Assembly: GCF_018294505.1 (NCBI RefSeq)
Contig: NC_057803.1
Span: 690,731,157-690,795,156 of the forward strand
Length of the DNA: 64,000 nucleotides
Direction: 5' to 3'
DNA from: Triticum aestivum
Taxonomy: Eukaryota; Streptophyta; Magnoliopsida; Poales; Poaceae
A model generated the notes under the pieces. That model saw only the letters and a list, made by a program, of their open reading frames with translations. It ran no database searches and was not told where the DNA came from. The first letter of the stretch is position 1. The number at the start of each line of letters is the position of its first letter. A program made the position numbers and the translations under genes. This document shows, in pieces, positions 22,607 to 33,826 of the stretch.

Positions 22607-22840
22607 TTGGCTTTCTCGATCCTCAGCTCCTCGCCCATGGACATTGCGGGTGTCGGCTACAGCACGCCCACGCGCCTTTCCTGGAGGGGTGGCAGCGGGG
22701 AGAAGCCGGAGAAAGCGGCGGACAAGCAGCGGCAGGAGGAGAAGGTCGACCAGGGCTCTCGGCCGGAGAAGAAGCGGGAGGTGCGGTTTGCACCGGAGTT
22801 CGACGGCATCAACTGCTTCGAGTCCATCATCCCCTTTTGA
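22607..22840 (+). CDS. Small plant protein with C-terminal RFAPEFDG motif, copy 1
   Basis: The intronless ORF encodes 77 residues. It has three blocks. The first is an N-terminal MAFSILSSSP. The second is LSWRG near residue 24, followed by a charged Lys/Glu/Gln-rich middle. The third is a C-terminal RFAPEFDGINCFESII at about residues 60-75, followed by PF and the stop. It has no clear signal peptide or membrane segment, so a cytosolic or nuclear location is most likely. The same three blocks occur in the minus-strand ORF at 28,719-28,979. That conservation, the GC-rich codon use and the TATA box support a real gene. The first ATG is chosen because the paralogue conserves the AFxILSxSP block that follows it. 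I recognise the C-terminal block as the kind found in short uncharacterised plant proteins but cannot name a function. Confidence 0.75.
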   Translation: MAFSILSSSPMDIAGVGYSTPTRLSWRGGSGEKPEKAADKQRQEEKVDQGSRPEKKREVRFAPEFDGINCFESIIPF

Positions 22841-23053
22841 GCGGCTGATCCGCTGCTGTCTCGGGATAGTTAGCGAGCTTCATTTTTTTTTTTTTTCTGG
22901 TTGCTTAATTAGTGATGATGATACATGTATTTATCAAAAAAAAGTGATGACGAGACCTGCAATATGTACAGAGGACGCAGTGGCGGATTCAGTGGGGGTT
23001 CCGTGGGTGCCCGGGCACCCCCTCCACAAATGCAAAAGCAAATTTGTCTAGTA

Positions 23054-23288
23054 CTACCTCCGTCCTGCTTTATTGGTATCTATTGTATTCTGTGTCAAAT
23101 TTTGACCATAAATTTAACTAACAAAATGTTCATCCATGTCACAAAAAATATATCATTGAAAACTATGTTCAAATATGAATCCAACAATATAATTTTTATT
23201 GACATGCATTAACATTTTCTTAGTTAAATATTTGGTCAAAATTTGGCATAAATTACGAAAAAAGACCAATAAACCAGGACGGAGGTAG
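23054..23288. mobile_element. Stowaway MITE (235 bp)
   Basis: The inverted termini are CTACCTCCGTCCTGCTTTAT and the reverse complement of CTACCTCCGTCCTGGTTTAT, flanked by TA at 23,052-23,053 and 23,289-23,290. Just upstream, at about 22,980, CAGTGGCGGATTCAG resembles the end of a hAT-like element whose other end is not visible. Confidence 0.85.
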
Positions 23289-24167
23289 TATTAGTTAGTC
23301 TAATCCAATGTGTACTATAGGGTTAAAATGATACACGGGCAATTTGTTATAACTTGTGACAAGGTTGGTGCGCTCCATGGTCAAGCTTTAGGTCTGACAC
23401 TAAGAGGAGATGAATGCATTACTGATCATACGCTTTATGCTGATCTTTTCTGCTGCTAACTTGAGCCATAATTCTATGAAGTGTATGATAAAAAAATGAC
23501 AAATTCCTTCCGAATTCTGACCCTAGCCCCCCAACTCCCAGTGTGCAAATCAAAATGTTAAAACACACACACATTATTCTTTTTGCAGAAAAACACCGAT
23601 GCACTGATCAATGCGGAAAATGCCACAGAAAAATAAACAGTGAAAGTAAATACTCCACCAGCCTTCACTTTTGTGAGTAATGCTTGTGCTATATATATGT
23701 CCATATTCAAACGAACATATAGCAAGGTCCAATAGTTCATAAACACTTTGATACTTATTCTTCCTTCTGTTTGACATGTTAGAGTGCAGATATATAGCTA
23801 ACAGCACCCAGAGGAAAGCGTCGAGAGATGATCCAAAGGGGTCCACAAATATTTGGGAATCAGATGCATCAGGAGCAAAGCAGTTTGTACTCGGTCAATT
23901 CAGTAGCCTGCCCATGTATTCACACTCTCTACAAAATCCAGGAAACATGGTACATGTTACTAAGGAGTTGTCATCAGCGAAAGATGGCTCAGCATGACAG
24001 ATTTATCCCGTCTCTCGTGGGGAAACTGTTCTGTATTGAATTCGCTTGAGGAAACGAATTCAGGGGCGAAAAGCTACTCAATTCGTAAAGAGGGGTTGAA
24101 TGGCAATTGTGCTTGACATTTACCGACATAGCAAATTCCATCTTAACGGCAATTTGACCAACCTGTC

Positions 24168-27100
24168 TGTGACGTCCGGGTAATCAAGCTACAGTGAACC
24201 TCTGCTAATGATGCCACGTCACCTTGATTATTATTACTAATCTTGCGTTAGTTCGAAACCGGTTCAAATTTCAAATTTAAAATCAAGTCAAACCATTAAA
24301 GTTTTCAAAAGTAAAAAACTAAAATGTTCTTAATGTGACAAATAAATCATGCATATTATTGGTGGAGTAACAACATCTTTATAAAATAATTAAATACCCT
24401 AAAGTGATTAAAACAACAGCAAAGCAATTAGTTATACTCCTAATATATTTTACCAAATACTAAACTATTTTTATTCTGAGATAAAACTTCTTAGAACAGT
24501 GGATTATTTTGACACACTATTTTTGAAGCTATTGTCATCTTTTACTAAACCAGGAATAAAGAGTAACTAAAATAAAATAGAAAAGAATAACAAGAAAAAA
24601 ACAACAACAACAAAAGAAAATAAAAGCCCCCCCCCCCCTCGCTGGGCCTCGGCCCAGCTGGCCACGGGGCTAACCAGGCCGCTCAGCCGGCCCACTTGGC
24701 CCGGCCTCCCCCACTCATTCCCTTATCNNNNNNNNNNNNNNNNNNNNNNNNNNNNNNNNNNNNNNNNNNNNNNNNNNNNNNNNNNNNNNNNNNNNNNNNN
24801 NNNNNNNNNNNNNNNNNNNNNNNNNNNNNNNNNNNNNNNNNNNNNNNNNNNNNNNNNNNNNNNNNNNNNNNNNNNNNNNNNNNNNNNNNNNNNNNNNNNN
24901 NNNNNNNNNNNNNNNNNNNNNNNNNNNNNNNNNNNNNNNNNNNNNNNNNNNNNNNNNNNNNNNNNNNNNNNNNNNNNNNNNNNNNNNNNNNNNNNNNNNN
25001 NNNNNNNNNNNNNNNNNNNNNNNNNNNNNNNNNNNNNNNNNNNNNNNNNNNNNNNNNNNNNNNNNNNNNNNNNNNNNNNNNNNNNNNNNNNNNNNNNNNN
25101 NNNNNNNNNNNNNNNNNNNNNNNNNNNNNNNNNNNNNNNNNNNNNNNNNNNNNNNNNNNNNNNNNNNNNNNNNNNNNNNNNNNNNNNNNNNNNNNNNNNN
25201 NNNNNNNNNNNNNNNNNNNNNNNNNNNNNNNNNNNNNNNNNNNNNNNNNNNNNNNNNTGCCTAGTCCCTACGACCCGCCGTGAGCCCCGCCTCCTCTCCT
25301 CTTTCCCCCCCACGACGCGCTCACCGCGACCGGCCGCGTCCCGCAACTCCACGCCGGCGCGCTGCCCGCGCCGTGCTCGCGGCCACCACGACCCCACGCG
25401 CCCGTCCCCTGTTGCGGTGCCTCGCCGCTGGCCCCGTGCCCCCTTGTGTTGGTCTGCTGCGGTGGCTGACGCTGCGGGCGCTGCCGCCGTCGTCCACCCG
25501 CGCCCGCCGTGGCCTCTGCCACCCTCGCCCGCACTCGCCGGCGGCCACGCTGGCCGTGCCCGGCCGTAACTGGCCTGGGCCAGTGCCCAGTAGGGCTGGC
25601 GCCCGCAGTGCCCGTTCGGGCTATGCCCACGCCCGCGCCCGTTGACCCGCTAAGGCCTTTGGCCCACTGACAAAGGGGGCCCCAGCCCCAGAAAAAAAAG
25701 GAAAATAATAATAATAATATTAATTAATTAATTAACTAAATTAATTGAGTTTAATTAACCTGATCAATTAACTAAACTAATTAACCTGTTAGTTTAATTA
25801 AACTGTAATTAGATTAACCTAAACCCTAATTAACCTAACAGTGTATGACAGGTGGGTCCCACGGGACCCACATGTCAGTTTGACACAGGTCAACCGCACT
25901 GTTGCCTGCTGACATCACACATACGTCATGCTGACGTCAGCATTTACTATTCTGGATAATGTTGAATTAAATAAATAATTAAATTCCAGAAATTAATAAA
26001 ATCTTTAGAAAATCATATCTTTTAATCCGTAACTCGGATTAAAATATTTTCAATATGAAAGTTGTTCAGAACGACGAGACAAATCCGGTTGCGCGGTCCG
26101 TTCGTCCGCCACACACCCCTAACCTATCGAACCCGCAACTTTCCCCCTCCGGCTCCTCTGCCCGAAAACACGAAACACCGGGAATACTTTCCCGGGGGTT
26201 TTCCCCCCTTCACCGGTATCACCTACTACCGCGTTAGGGCACACCGAACACCGCGTATTGCCTTGATATATTTTGTGGTGCTTTGTTTGCTCTGTATTCA
26301 TTATTTCTTCCCCCTCTTCTCTCCGGTAGACTACGAGACCGACGCTGCTGCTGACCAGTTCGACTACGGAGTTGACGACCCCTCTCTCTTGCCAGAGCAA
26401 CCAGGCAAGCCCCCCCTTTGATCACCAGATATCGCCTACTCTTCTCTCTACTGCTTGCATTAGAGTAGTGTAGCATGTTACTGCTTTCCGTTAATCCTAT
26501 TCTGATGCATAGCCTGTCATTGCTGCTACAGTCATTGATACCTTACCCGCAATCCTAAATGCTTAGTATAGGATGCTAGTGTTCCATCAGTGACCCTACA
26601 CTCTTGTCCGTCTGCCATGCTATACTACTGGGCTGTGATCACTTCGGGAGGTGATCACGGGCATATACTATATACTTTACACTGTTACATTACTGGTGAT
26701 ACTGTTTGGAGATGGGGGCTGAAGGGGCAGGTGGCTCCATCCAGGTAGTGGTGGGCCTGAGTTCCCGACGGCCCCCGACTGTTACTTTGTGGCGGAGCGA
26801 CAGGGCAGGTTGAGACCACCTAGGAGAGAGGTGGGCCTGATCCTGTTCGGCGTTCGCGAATATTTAACACGCTTAACGAGATCTTGGTATTTGATCTGAG
26901 TTGGCTACGAGCCTATACGCACTAACCATCTACGTGGGAGTAGTTATGGGTATCCCGGCGTCGTGGTATCAGCCGAAGCACTTCAGACGTCAGCGACGGA
27001 GCGGCGCGCGCCGGATTGGACTGGAACGCCTACTAGGCTAGGTCTGCTTCCGGCAGCCCTCGCAACGTGCAGGTGTGCTATGGGCGATGGGCCCAGACCC

Positions 27101-28137
27101 CTGTGCGCTTAGGTTTAGACCGGCGTGCTGGCCTCTCTGTTTTGCCTAGGTGGGGCTGCGACGTGTTGATCTTCCGAGGCCGGGCATGACCCAGGAAAGT
27201 GTGTCCGGCCAAATGGGATCAAGCGTGTTGGGTAAGTTGGTGCACCCCTGCAGGGAAGTTAATCTATTCGAATAGCCGTGATCTTCGGTAACAGGACGAC
27301 TTGGAGTTGTACCTTGACCTTATGACAACTAGAACCGGATACTTAATAAAACACACCCTTCCAAGTTCCACAGACAACCCGGTGATCGCTTTTCTACAGG
27401 GCGACGAGGGGAGGATCGCCGGGTAGGGTTATGCTATGCGATGCTACTTGGAGATGCTGCTTGGAGATGCTACTTGAAGATGCTACTTGGAGGACTTCAA
27501 TCTACTCTCTCCTACATGCTGCAAGACGGAGGCTGCCAGAAGCGTAGTCTTCGACAGGATTAGCTATCCCCCTCTTATTCTGGCATTCTGCAGTTCAGTC
27601 CACTGATATGGCCTCCTTACACATATACCCATGCATATGTAGTGTAGTTCCTTGCTTGCGAGTACTTTGGATGAGTACTCACGGTTGCTTTCTCCCCCCC
27701 TTTTTCCCCTTTTCCTTTCTTTCTGGTTGTCACAACCAGATGCTGGAGTTCAGGAGCCAGACGCCACCGTCGACGACGACCCCTACTACACCGGAGGTGC
27801 CCCTACTACGTGCAGCCCGCTGACGACGTCCAGGAGTAGTTAGGAGGATCCCAGGCAGGAGGCATGCACCTCTTTGGATCTGTATCCCAGTTTGTGCTAG
27901 CCTTCTTAAGGCAAACTTGTTTAACTTATGTCTGTACTCAGATATTGTTGCTTCCGCTGACTCGTCTGTGATCGAGCACTTGTATTCGAGCCCTCGAGGC
28001 CCCTGGCTTGTATTATGATGCTTGTATGACTTATTTTATTTGTAGAGTTGTGTTGTGATATCTTCCCGTGAGTCCCTGATCTTGATCGTACACATTTGCG
28101 TGCATGATTAGTGTACGATTGAATCGGGGGCGTCACA
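24168..28137. mobile_element. Probable solo LTR, 3.97 kb
   Basis: The element starts TGTGACGTCC and ends GGGCGTCACA. It is flanked by CTGTC (24,163-24,167) and CTGCC (28,138-28,142), a 5-bp duplication with one change. Copy 3 of segment A has the uninterrupted sequence at about 50,891-50,904, which confirms the junctions. No primer-binding site, gag or pol is present, so this reads as a single large LTR, most likely Gypsy-type. It contains a C-run (24,628-24,640), an AT-rich tract near 25,700-25,820 and two acidic coding-like stretches (26,328-26,420 and 27,738-27,840). A 530-base N run hides part of it. Confidence 0.7.
24728..25257. other. Assembly gap (N run)
   Basis: 530 unknown bases inside the solo LTR. 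The ORFs crossing it are artefacts. Confidence 0.99.
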
Positions 28138-28718
28138 CTGCCTACATAATAAATTCTTTGGCATCATAGTTCTCTATCTGTATGTTATTGTTGCTAAGCA
28201 ATGACAAGGCTTATAGTTTGTACGGAGCTAGTGACGAAATATGATTGTGTTATCCCATGGCTAACTTTGATGGCTGCTGTTCGTTGCAAACCAAACCAAT
28301 TATTGCTGCCGGCATAACTAAGAATATGACGCAGTATGCAACGAGATTAGAATTTATCTGCAGAGCAGGCGATATGCGTGAAAGAAACCGGCCAAGTTCT
28401 TTTGTGAATTGGCACATCCTTTTTTTGATTTGCTTTCTCTGAACATATCTATAAGTTCCTGAACTGTGTCCGATGCTTAAGTCCGTTGCTTCCATATGAA
28501 TGTGATCTCAAATCAAAAGAAAAGTAGAGTTTGGTCGCACTTATATACATGTACTAACTTTGTACATCTTCTGGCCTCAGGAAGAAACAGAGAGGTCAAA
28601 TTCAACGCACCGGTCCTCAGGTGACCAATCGGTACACACGCAACACACCTTCGTCGAAGAAGAAAGAATCAAGAATTGCACACCCCTGGATCAGCCGAGC
28701 GTCTTGCAGTAATGGAGT

Positions 28719-28979
28719 TCACTGACGCCAGACGATGGTATCGAAACAGTCAATCCCGTCGAACTCCGGTGCGAACCGCGGCCGCCGCGTCTCCTCCCGC
28801 GGCCGTGGAAGCTGCGACTGCGAGTGCGATTTCCCCTTTCCAAGCTGCTGCTCAGCCTCCGGCGCCTTCTCGTCCTGCTGCATGCCCCGCCAGGAAATCC
28901 TCGCCCAGCTGCCGCGGGTGCCGTGGTTGTTATCGGCCGGCGATGCGCTCAGGATAAAGGCGACGAGCATCTTGTCCAT
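28719..28979 (-). CDS. Small plant protein with C-terminal RFAPEFDG motif, copy 2
   Basis: The intronless minus-strand ORF encodes 86 residues. It begins MDKMLVAFILSASP, carries ISWRG near residue 30 and a Gln/Glu/Lys/Ser-rich middle. It ends with RFAPEFDGIDCFDTIV followed by WRQ and a stop. It is the paralogue of the plus-strand gene at 22,607, and the two are convergent. Changes in the C-terminal block are conservative (N to D, E to D, S to T, I to V), which suggests selection on the protein. A second ATG at codon 4 would also give a protein aligned with copy 1, so the start is slightly uncertain. A TATATAAG box lies about 105 bp upstream. A LINE has inserted about 535 bp upstream of the ATG. 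Function is unknown. Confidence 0.72.
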   Translation of the reverse strand: MDKMLVAFILSASPADNNHGTRGSWARISWRGMQQDEKAPEAEQQLGKGKSHSQSQLPRPREETRRPRFAPEFDGIDCFDTIVWRQ

Positions 28980-29083
28980 GACCGATTAGAGACGGGTGAA
29001 TGATTCCCGCAGCAGATTCGGTGGTCGTTGCTTGGTTCCTGTGTTGCTAAGGTTGGTGGAGGGAGGGAGGATGCGAGCCTGGC

Positions 29084-29091
29084 TTATATAC
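29084..29091 (-). promoter_or_regulatory. TATA box of the RFAPEFDG gene 2
   Basis: TATATAAG on the minus strand, 105 bp before the ATG at 28,979. This is the same arrangement as in copy 1. Confidence 0.6.
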
Positions 29092-29355
29092 GTCGGAGCA
29101 TCGACGATGATTTGGACATGGCGGTTTCATGCGCTGGAGGAATCCAGAATATTCGTGGACGCGGCTGCGAGGGAGAACCAGCTAATGAGCTCGTGATGCA
29201 GATACACGCCGGGGCTGTTAGCACAAATCTTGGCCCGTGCGCTCGTGGCCGGGACTCGCGGAGCTGGCCGTCCGTGGTTGAGTCGTTCGTGTCATGCGGC
29301 CGTAAGTGGAGCAGCTGCGTCTGCCGTGCCGTTGGGCAGCCGTGCAGTGCGGACG

Positions 29356-29424
29356 TGCGTGGGTGCATGGCTTACTGGCCGGTGTGGTAATGCGTGGGTG
29401 CATGCCTTACTGGCCGGTGTGGCC
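29356..29424. repeat. 35-bp tandem repeat in the upstream region of gene 2
   Basis: Two nearly identical units start at 29,356 and 29,391, each containing TGCGTGGGTGCATG followed by CTTACTGGCCGGTGTGG. They lie between the TATA box of gene 2 and the LINE insertion. Confidence 0.8.
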
Positions 29425-29514
29425 GACGAGCTGTGTGTGCGCGCAGGTCTACTACTTAAGGTGTTGTGCCTGTGCGTGTTGGTGGATGAGCCAAGGAGAA
29501 GCCAGTGAAGAGAT

Positions 29515-29530
29515 GTAGTCTTCAATGGTT
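29515..29530. repeat. LINE target-site duplication, left copy
   Basis: GTAGTCTTCAATGGTT is repeated exactly at 35,683-35,698. Confidence 0.9.
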
Positions 29531-29562
29531 TTTTTTTTTGAGGGAAAACTCCAATTCATTAA

Positions 29563-32500
29563 TTAACCATAGCTCGGAATGTCATCCGAGATTACATCCA
29601 GGATACAATCAGGAGGGGTACCAAACCAGTTCGAACACACACCCTCCCCAACACCAACACGCGCTAGCTTATGAGCCGCTACGTTGGCATTCCTACATAC
29701 CCAAGATACTTTAAACTCAAGACACAAGGCCAGCATCGACTTGATCTCGCTGATCCAGGGGCCAAAGACAGACAGGTCCTGCTGCGCTCGATTGATCCTT
29801 TGCACCGCAGATAAGCAGTCCAGCTCGATGTGAACTCTACCCAAGTTCATCTCCAGCGCCATCCGCAGCGCCTTCCTGCAAGCTAGAATCTCAGTGGCCT
29901 CGGGATCAGATATGTTAGGGAAGTGATAGCAGCTGCCAGCAATGAAAGTCGCACTGTGATCACGCAGCACGGCACCCCCACCACCACAGCCTCCAGCTTT
30001 TGAGACAGCGCCATCCGAATTGATCTTGATCCACCCCACGTCCGGCACTTCCCACCTTTGGCGAGGCCTATCAGCTGGAATCCGATGCCGTTGTTGATGA
30101 ATGCCACGCCACTCCCGGACATGATGCAGGACCCCTGTCATTATTTCATGTGCCGCCGCAATCTGCTTTCCATCACGAGCCTCATTCCGCGCCAGCCATA
30201 GGCCATAGACCGCATGCATAACCAGCTCGCGCTCTTCATCCTTAGCTCCAGAGGAGCTATCAGTGTAGGTCCCTGTGCGACTCCACACATACCGGGGGAG
30301 AGGCCATAGCACACACCAAATCACTTTGAAGCAGCGTCCAGAACAGGCGGGAATGGGGGCAAGACCAAAACCGATGCTGGATGGTCTCCTCCCTTCCACA
30401 GGCTGGGCAGAACACGCCCCCTTTGATGCGCCGACGGTGGAGCTCCGCACCCACAGCAAGACCATTCTGAAGGAGACGTCAAAAGTGAACTTTTACCTTC
30501 CCCGGAGCATTGGTGTCCCAAAGGGTGAGAAACGCTTTGTGCTTGTTTACAGAGGACGACGAGGCTGGCTGTCCTAACCTCCTTCGGTCCATAGATATCC
30601 TCAAGTGAAAGGCTAAACTAACACTGAACGCGCCATTTTTTGTGAAAAAAATCGTCTGTGCCCGGTCCACCCACAGCGATTTGCTTAATATCAGCAGCAT
30701 CCGAGGGCGAGAACATCTCATCCACCCTCGCAACGTTCCAGTCCGTGCCATCTTTAGTTAACAGATCCGCAACTCTTGTAACTCCCTGGAGGTACTGCTG
30801 ACCCAGTGGTCGCAGGCACCCGTTCCTCGGGATCCAATTTTCGTGATGTATGTTGACCCTAGACCCATCAGCAATCCTCCAAACAAGCCCCTCCCGCAGC
30901 AAATCCCTTCCATGTAAGATGCTACGAAAGGTGTATGAAGCATTTGAGGGGCAAGTGGCAGCAAGGATGGAGGAGTCCTGGAAATACCTAGCCTTCAAAA
31001 AACGAGCAACCAGCGATGCTGGTGAAGTTAAGAGCCGCCATGCTTGCTTGGCAAGCAGGGCCTGGTTGAAAGCTTGCGGGTCCCGGAACCCCAAGCCGCC
31101 CTCCCTCTTAGGGGCACATATCTTCTCCCACGAGAGCCAATGTACTTTCCGTTCGCCATTTGTTGCACCCCACCAGAATTTTGAAGAGATCGAAGTCACG
31201 TTCCGGCACGTCTTCTTTGCGAGGTGAAAACAACTCATGGTGAACGTTGGTATCGCTTGCAAACCCGATTTGATAAGCACCTCACGGGCCTTTTTGGAGA
31301 GGCCTTGCCCCTTATAGCCCCCCACTTTCTCCTTTGAGCGTTCAGTCAAGTACTTGAACGTCCCCTCTTTTGACCTCCCAACCTGTGTTGGGAGGCCGAG
31401 ATACTTCTCACTCAAAGCCTCCGACTGAATCCCCACTGTTTGCCTCCAAGAGTCTTGTTCTCCTCCGAGAAACCATTGCCAAAGAAGATGGAGGACTTAG
31501 CTAGATTGACCTTTTGACAGGAGGCAGACTCATATTTTGCAAGGAGAGCTCTGAGAGCGGCCATACTCTCCTCAGAGCCCTCAAGGAAGACGATGCTGTC
31601 ATCAGCAAACAGAAGGTGTGTGATATGGGGGCCCGTGCCCCCGAACGACACCCCCTTGATTAAGTTATCACTTTGAGCTTGTTTGAGCAGAGCCGAGAAA
31701 CCCTCCACACAGAATAGGAAGAGGTAGGGGGAGAGGGGATCCCCCTGCCGCAGTCCTCTAGATGGCAGGAATGCTCTTGATAGGCCACCATTAAGCTTAA
31801 CCGAGAAGCTAGCTGTAGTGACACATCGCATAATCATAGAGACCCATTGGGGGGCAAAGCCCAGCTTAGCCATCATATCTTCCAGAAACTGCCATTCTAC
31901 TCTGTCATAGGCCTTCATCATATCAAGCTTCACAGCACAAAGAGTCATTTTCCTTTTCCTCGTCCTTATTGCATGGACACACTCATAGGCAATTAACACA
32001 TTATCCGTAATAAGGCGTCCTGGGACAAAAGCGCTCTGCTCTTCAGAAATGAGGACAGGCAAAATGACCTTTAGTCTATTGGCCAGGACCTTTGTGGCAA
32101 GTTTGTAAAGCACGTTACATAAGCTGATGGGCCTGAACTGAGACATCAACTCCGGAGAATTTGTTTTGGGTATCATGACAATGACCGTGGCATTAAAATC
32201 ATCCGGTGTTGCAGCCCCATTCAGGAAATCTTTAATTGCAGCACAGACATCATCCTTCACGAGCGCCCAGTGGCGCTGATAGAACAGCGCCGGCAACCCA
32301 TCAGGGCCCGGAGCCTTGGTTGGGCCCATTTGAAACAATGCATCTTCGATCTCCTTATCGGTGAAAGGAGCAGTGAGTCTCCCGTTCATGTCATCAGAAA
32401 CCGCCGGTTCAATGTGATTTAAAATGTTCTGCGAACCAGCCGAGCCTTCAGATGAGAATAACTGCTCATAGAACGAAGCTGCCACTTCACGCATCTCGTC

Positions 32501-33826
32501 ATTGACCATAGCACGGGCCCCATTTTCCATAACCAAGGATTTAACAGTGTTTTTCCGCTTTCTATGGGTGGCCCGTGCCTGGAAATACTTTGTATTTTGG
32601 TCCCCCGCCTGAAGCCAGTCCACCCGGGAACGCTGCCTATACATGACTTCCTCCCGCTCAAACATCTCCCGCAACTGATCCTCAATCTCGCGCACCTCCA
32701 AATTAACACCAGTGTGTAAAGCACACGACCTAGCCTCATCCAAATGCTTCTTGAGCTTAGCAATCTTCCACCTGACGGACCCGGAGACTTCACGAGCTCA
32801 CCGCTGCATGCTACCTGAAACAGTTGCTAGGCGTTGCCAAACATTATCAAGACCAAAACCCCCCACGCCCGCCGCCTTCCAGGCCTCCTCAACCATGGTA
32901 TCATATTGCTCATGCCTAGTCCAGGCTTCCTCAAACCTGAAGGGGCGCGGGCCACCGGTGTTCGCACATGGAGCCGTCTCCATGGCCTTAATCAGAAGGG
33001 CTTGGTGATCCGACTCCTCCGTCACAATGTGTTCCACCACAGATTCCGGGAAGCAAGCAAGAAAAGCATTTGAACAGACCGCTCTATCCAAACGCACTTT
33101 CACGTTGTCATCACCATCCCTTTTGTTGTCCCACGTGTAGGGGAAGCCGGAAAAGCCCATGTCCGCTAGGCCGCNNNNNNNNNNNNNNNNNNNNNNNNNN
33201 NNNNNNNNNNNNNNNNNNNNNNNNNNNNNNNNNNNNNNNNNNNNNNNNNNNNNNNNNNNNNNNNNNNNNNNNNNNNNNNNNNNNNNNNNNNNNNNNNNNN
33301 NNNNNNNNNNNNNNNNNNNNNNNNNNNNNNNNNNNNNNNNNNNNNNNNNNNNNNNNNNNNNNNNNNNNNNNNNNNNNNNNNNNNNNNNNNNNNNNNNNNN
33401 NNNNNNNNNNNNNNNGAAGTCACCCGCGCACAGCCAAGGGAGGTCATCTTGAGATCTCAAGAAACGAATCGCCTTCCAAGATTTATTCCGAAGTTCCGTC
33501 CTCGGCTCACCGTAGAATCCAGTGAATCTAACGGTCTTGCCATCATGAACAATGGTGGCGTCGATGAAGTATTGACACCACGGGCGTACAGTGACACTGA
33601 CGTGATCACGCCACCACAACGCCAAGCCACCACTCTGCCCAACACAATCAACCGCCACCCCATGCTAGAAACCCAAGCTCCACCGAATCCGTTCCATCGC
33701 TCTAGCCTTCTTTTTTGTTTCGCACAGGAACACCACCGCAGGATTGTGAGACCGAACAAGGTCCCGTAACTCTCCAACTGTCGAGCCCAATCCCAAACCC
33801 CGACAGTTCCAAGTAAGGAAATTCAT
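29563..33826 (-). pseudogene. LINE ORF2: endonuclease, RT, zf-RVT, RNase H (broken)
   Basis: ORF2 starts at about 33,826 with MNFLTWNCRGLG, the start of the APE-like endonuclease that nicks the target. The endonuclease continues with SGGLALWWRDHV and AGDF, then an N gap. An in-frame TAG lies at 33,665-33,667 and a TGA at 32,798-32,800. The reverse transcriptase (about 32,740-31,430) shows [25 protein letters not shown], a [14 protein letters not shown] motif with its catalytic Asp, [12 protein letters not shown], and FADD at 31,598-31,609. FADD replaces the commoner YADD, as in many plant LINEs. Frame changes occur at about 31,430, 30,650, 30,475 and 30,280. The zinc-binding stretch reads CPACGREETIQHRFWSC (about 30,350-30,410). 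RNase H has SDGAVS, ATEILACRKAL and HIELDCLSAV with the D-E-D acidic residues, and the stop is at 29,563. Confidence 0.92.
33175..33415. other. Assembly gap (N run)
   Basis: 241 unknown bases inside the LINE endonuclease domain. Confidence 0.99.

Larger units (their letters stand above)
23642..28547. repeat. Segment A, copy 2 (split by a solo LTR)
   Basis: Bases 23,642-24,167 match 50,368-50,893. Bases 28,143-28,547 match about 50,900-51,412 and also copy 1 (532-1,217). Between them sits the LTR at 24,168-28,137. The near-identical block CCACAAATATTTGGGAATC occurs in copies 2 and 3. The segment lies between the two convergent RFAPEFDG genes. It has no transposon termini. Confidence 0.85.

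Noticed and set aside
22979..23040. A second hAT-like element starting CAGTGGCGGATTCAG
   Set aside because: Only one end is visible. No inverted partner or 8-bp duplication was found, so it is mentioned only under the adjacent MITE.
23642..24167. Possible protein-coding exons in segment A
   Set aside because: Short frames are not conserved between copies 2 and 3. Substitutions and indels break them.
24696..25397. Long ORFs on both strands across the N run
   Set aside because: Most of their length is unknown sequence inside the probable solo LTR.
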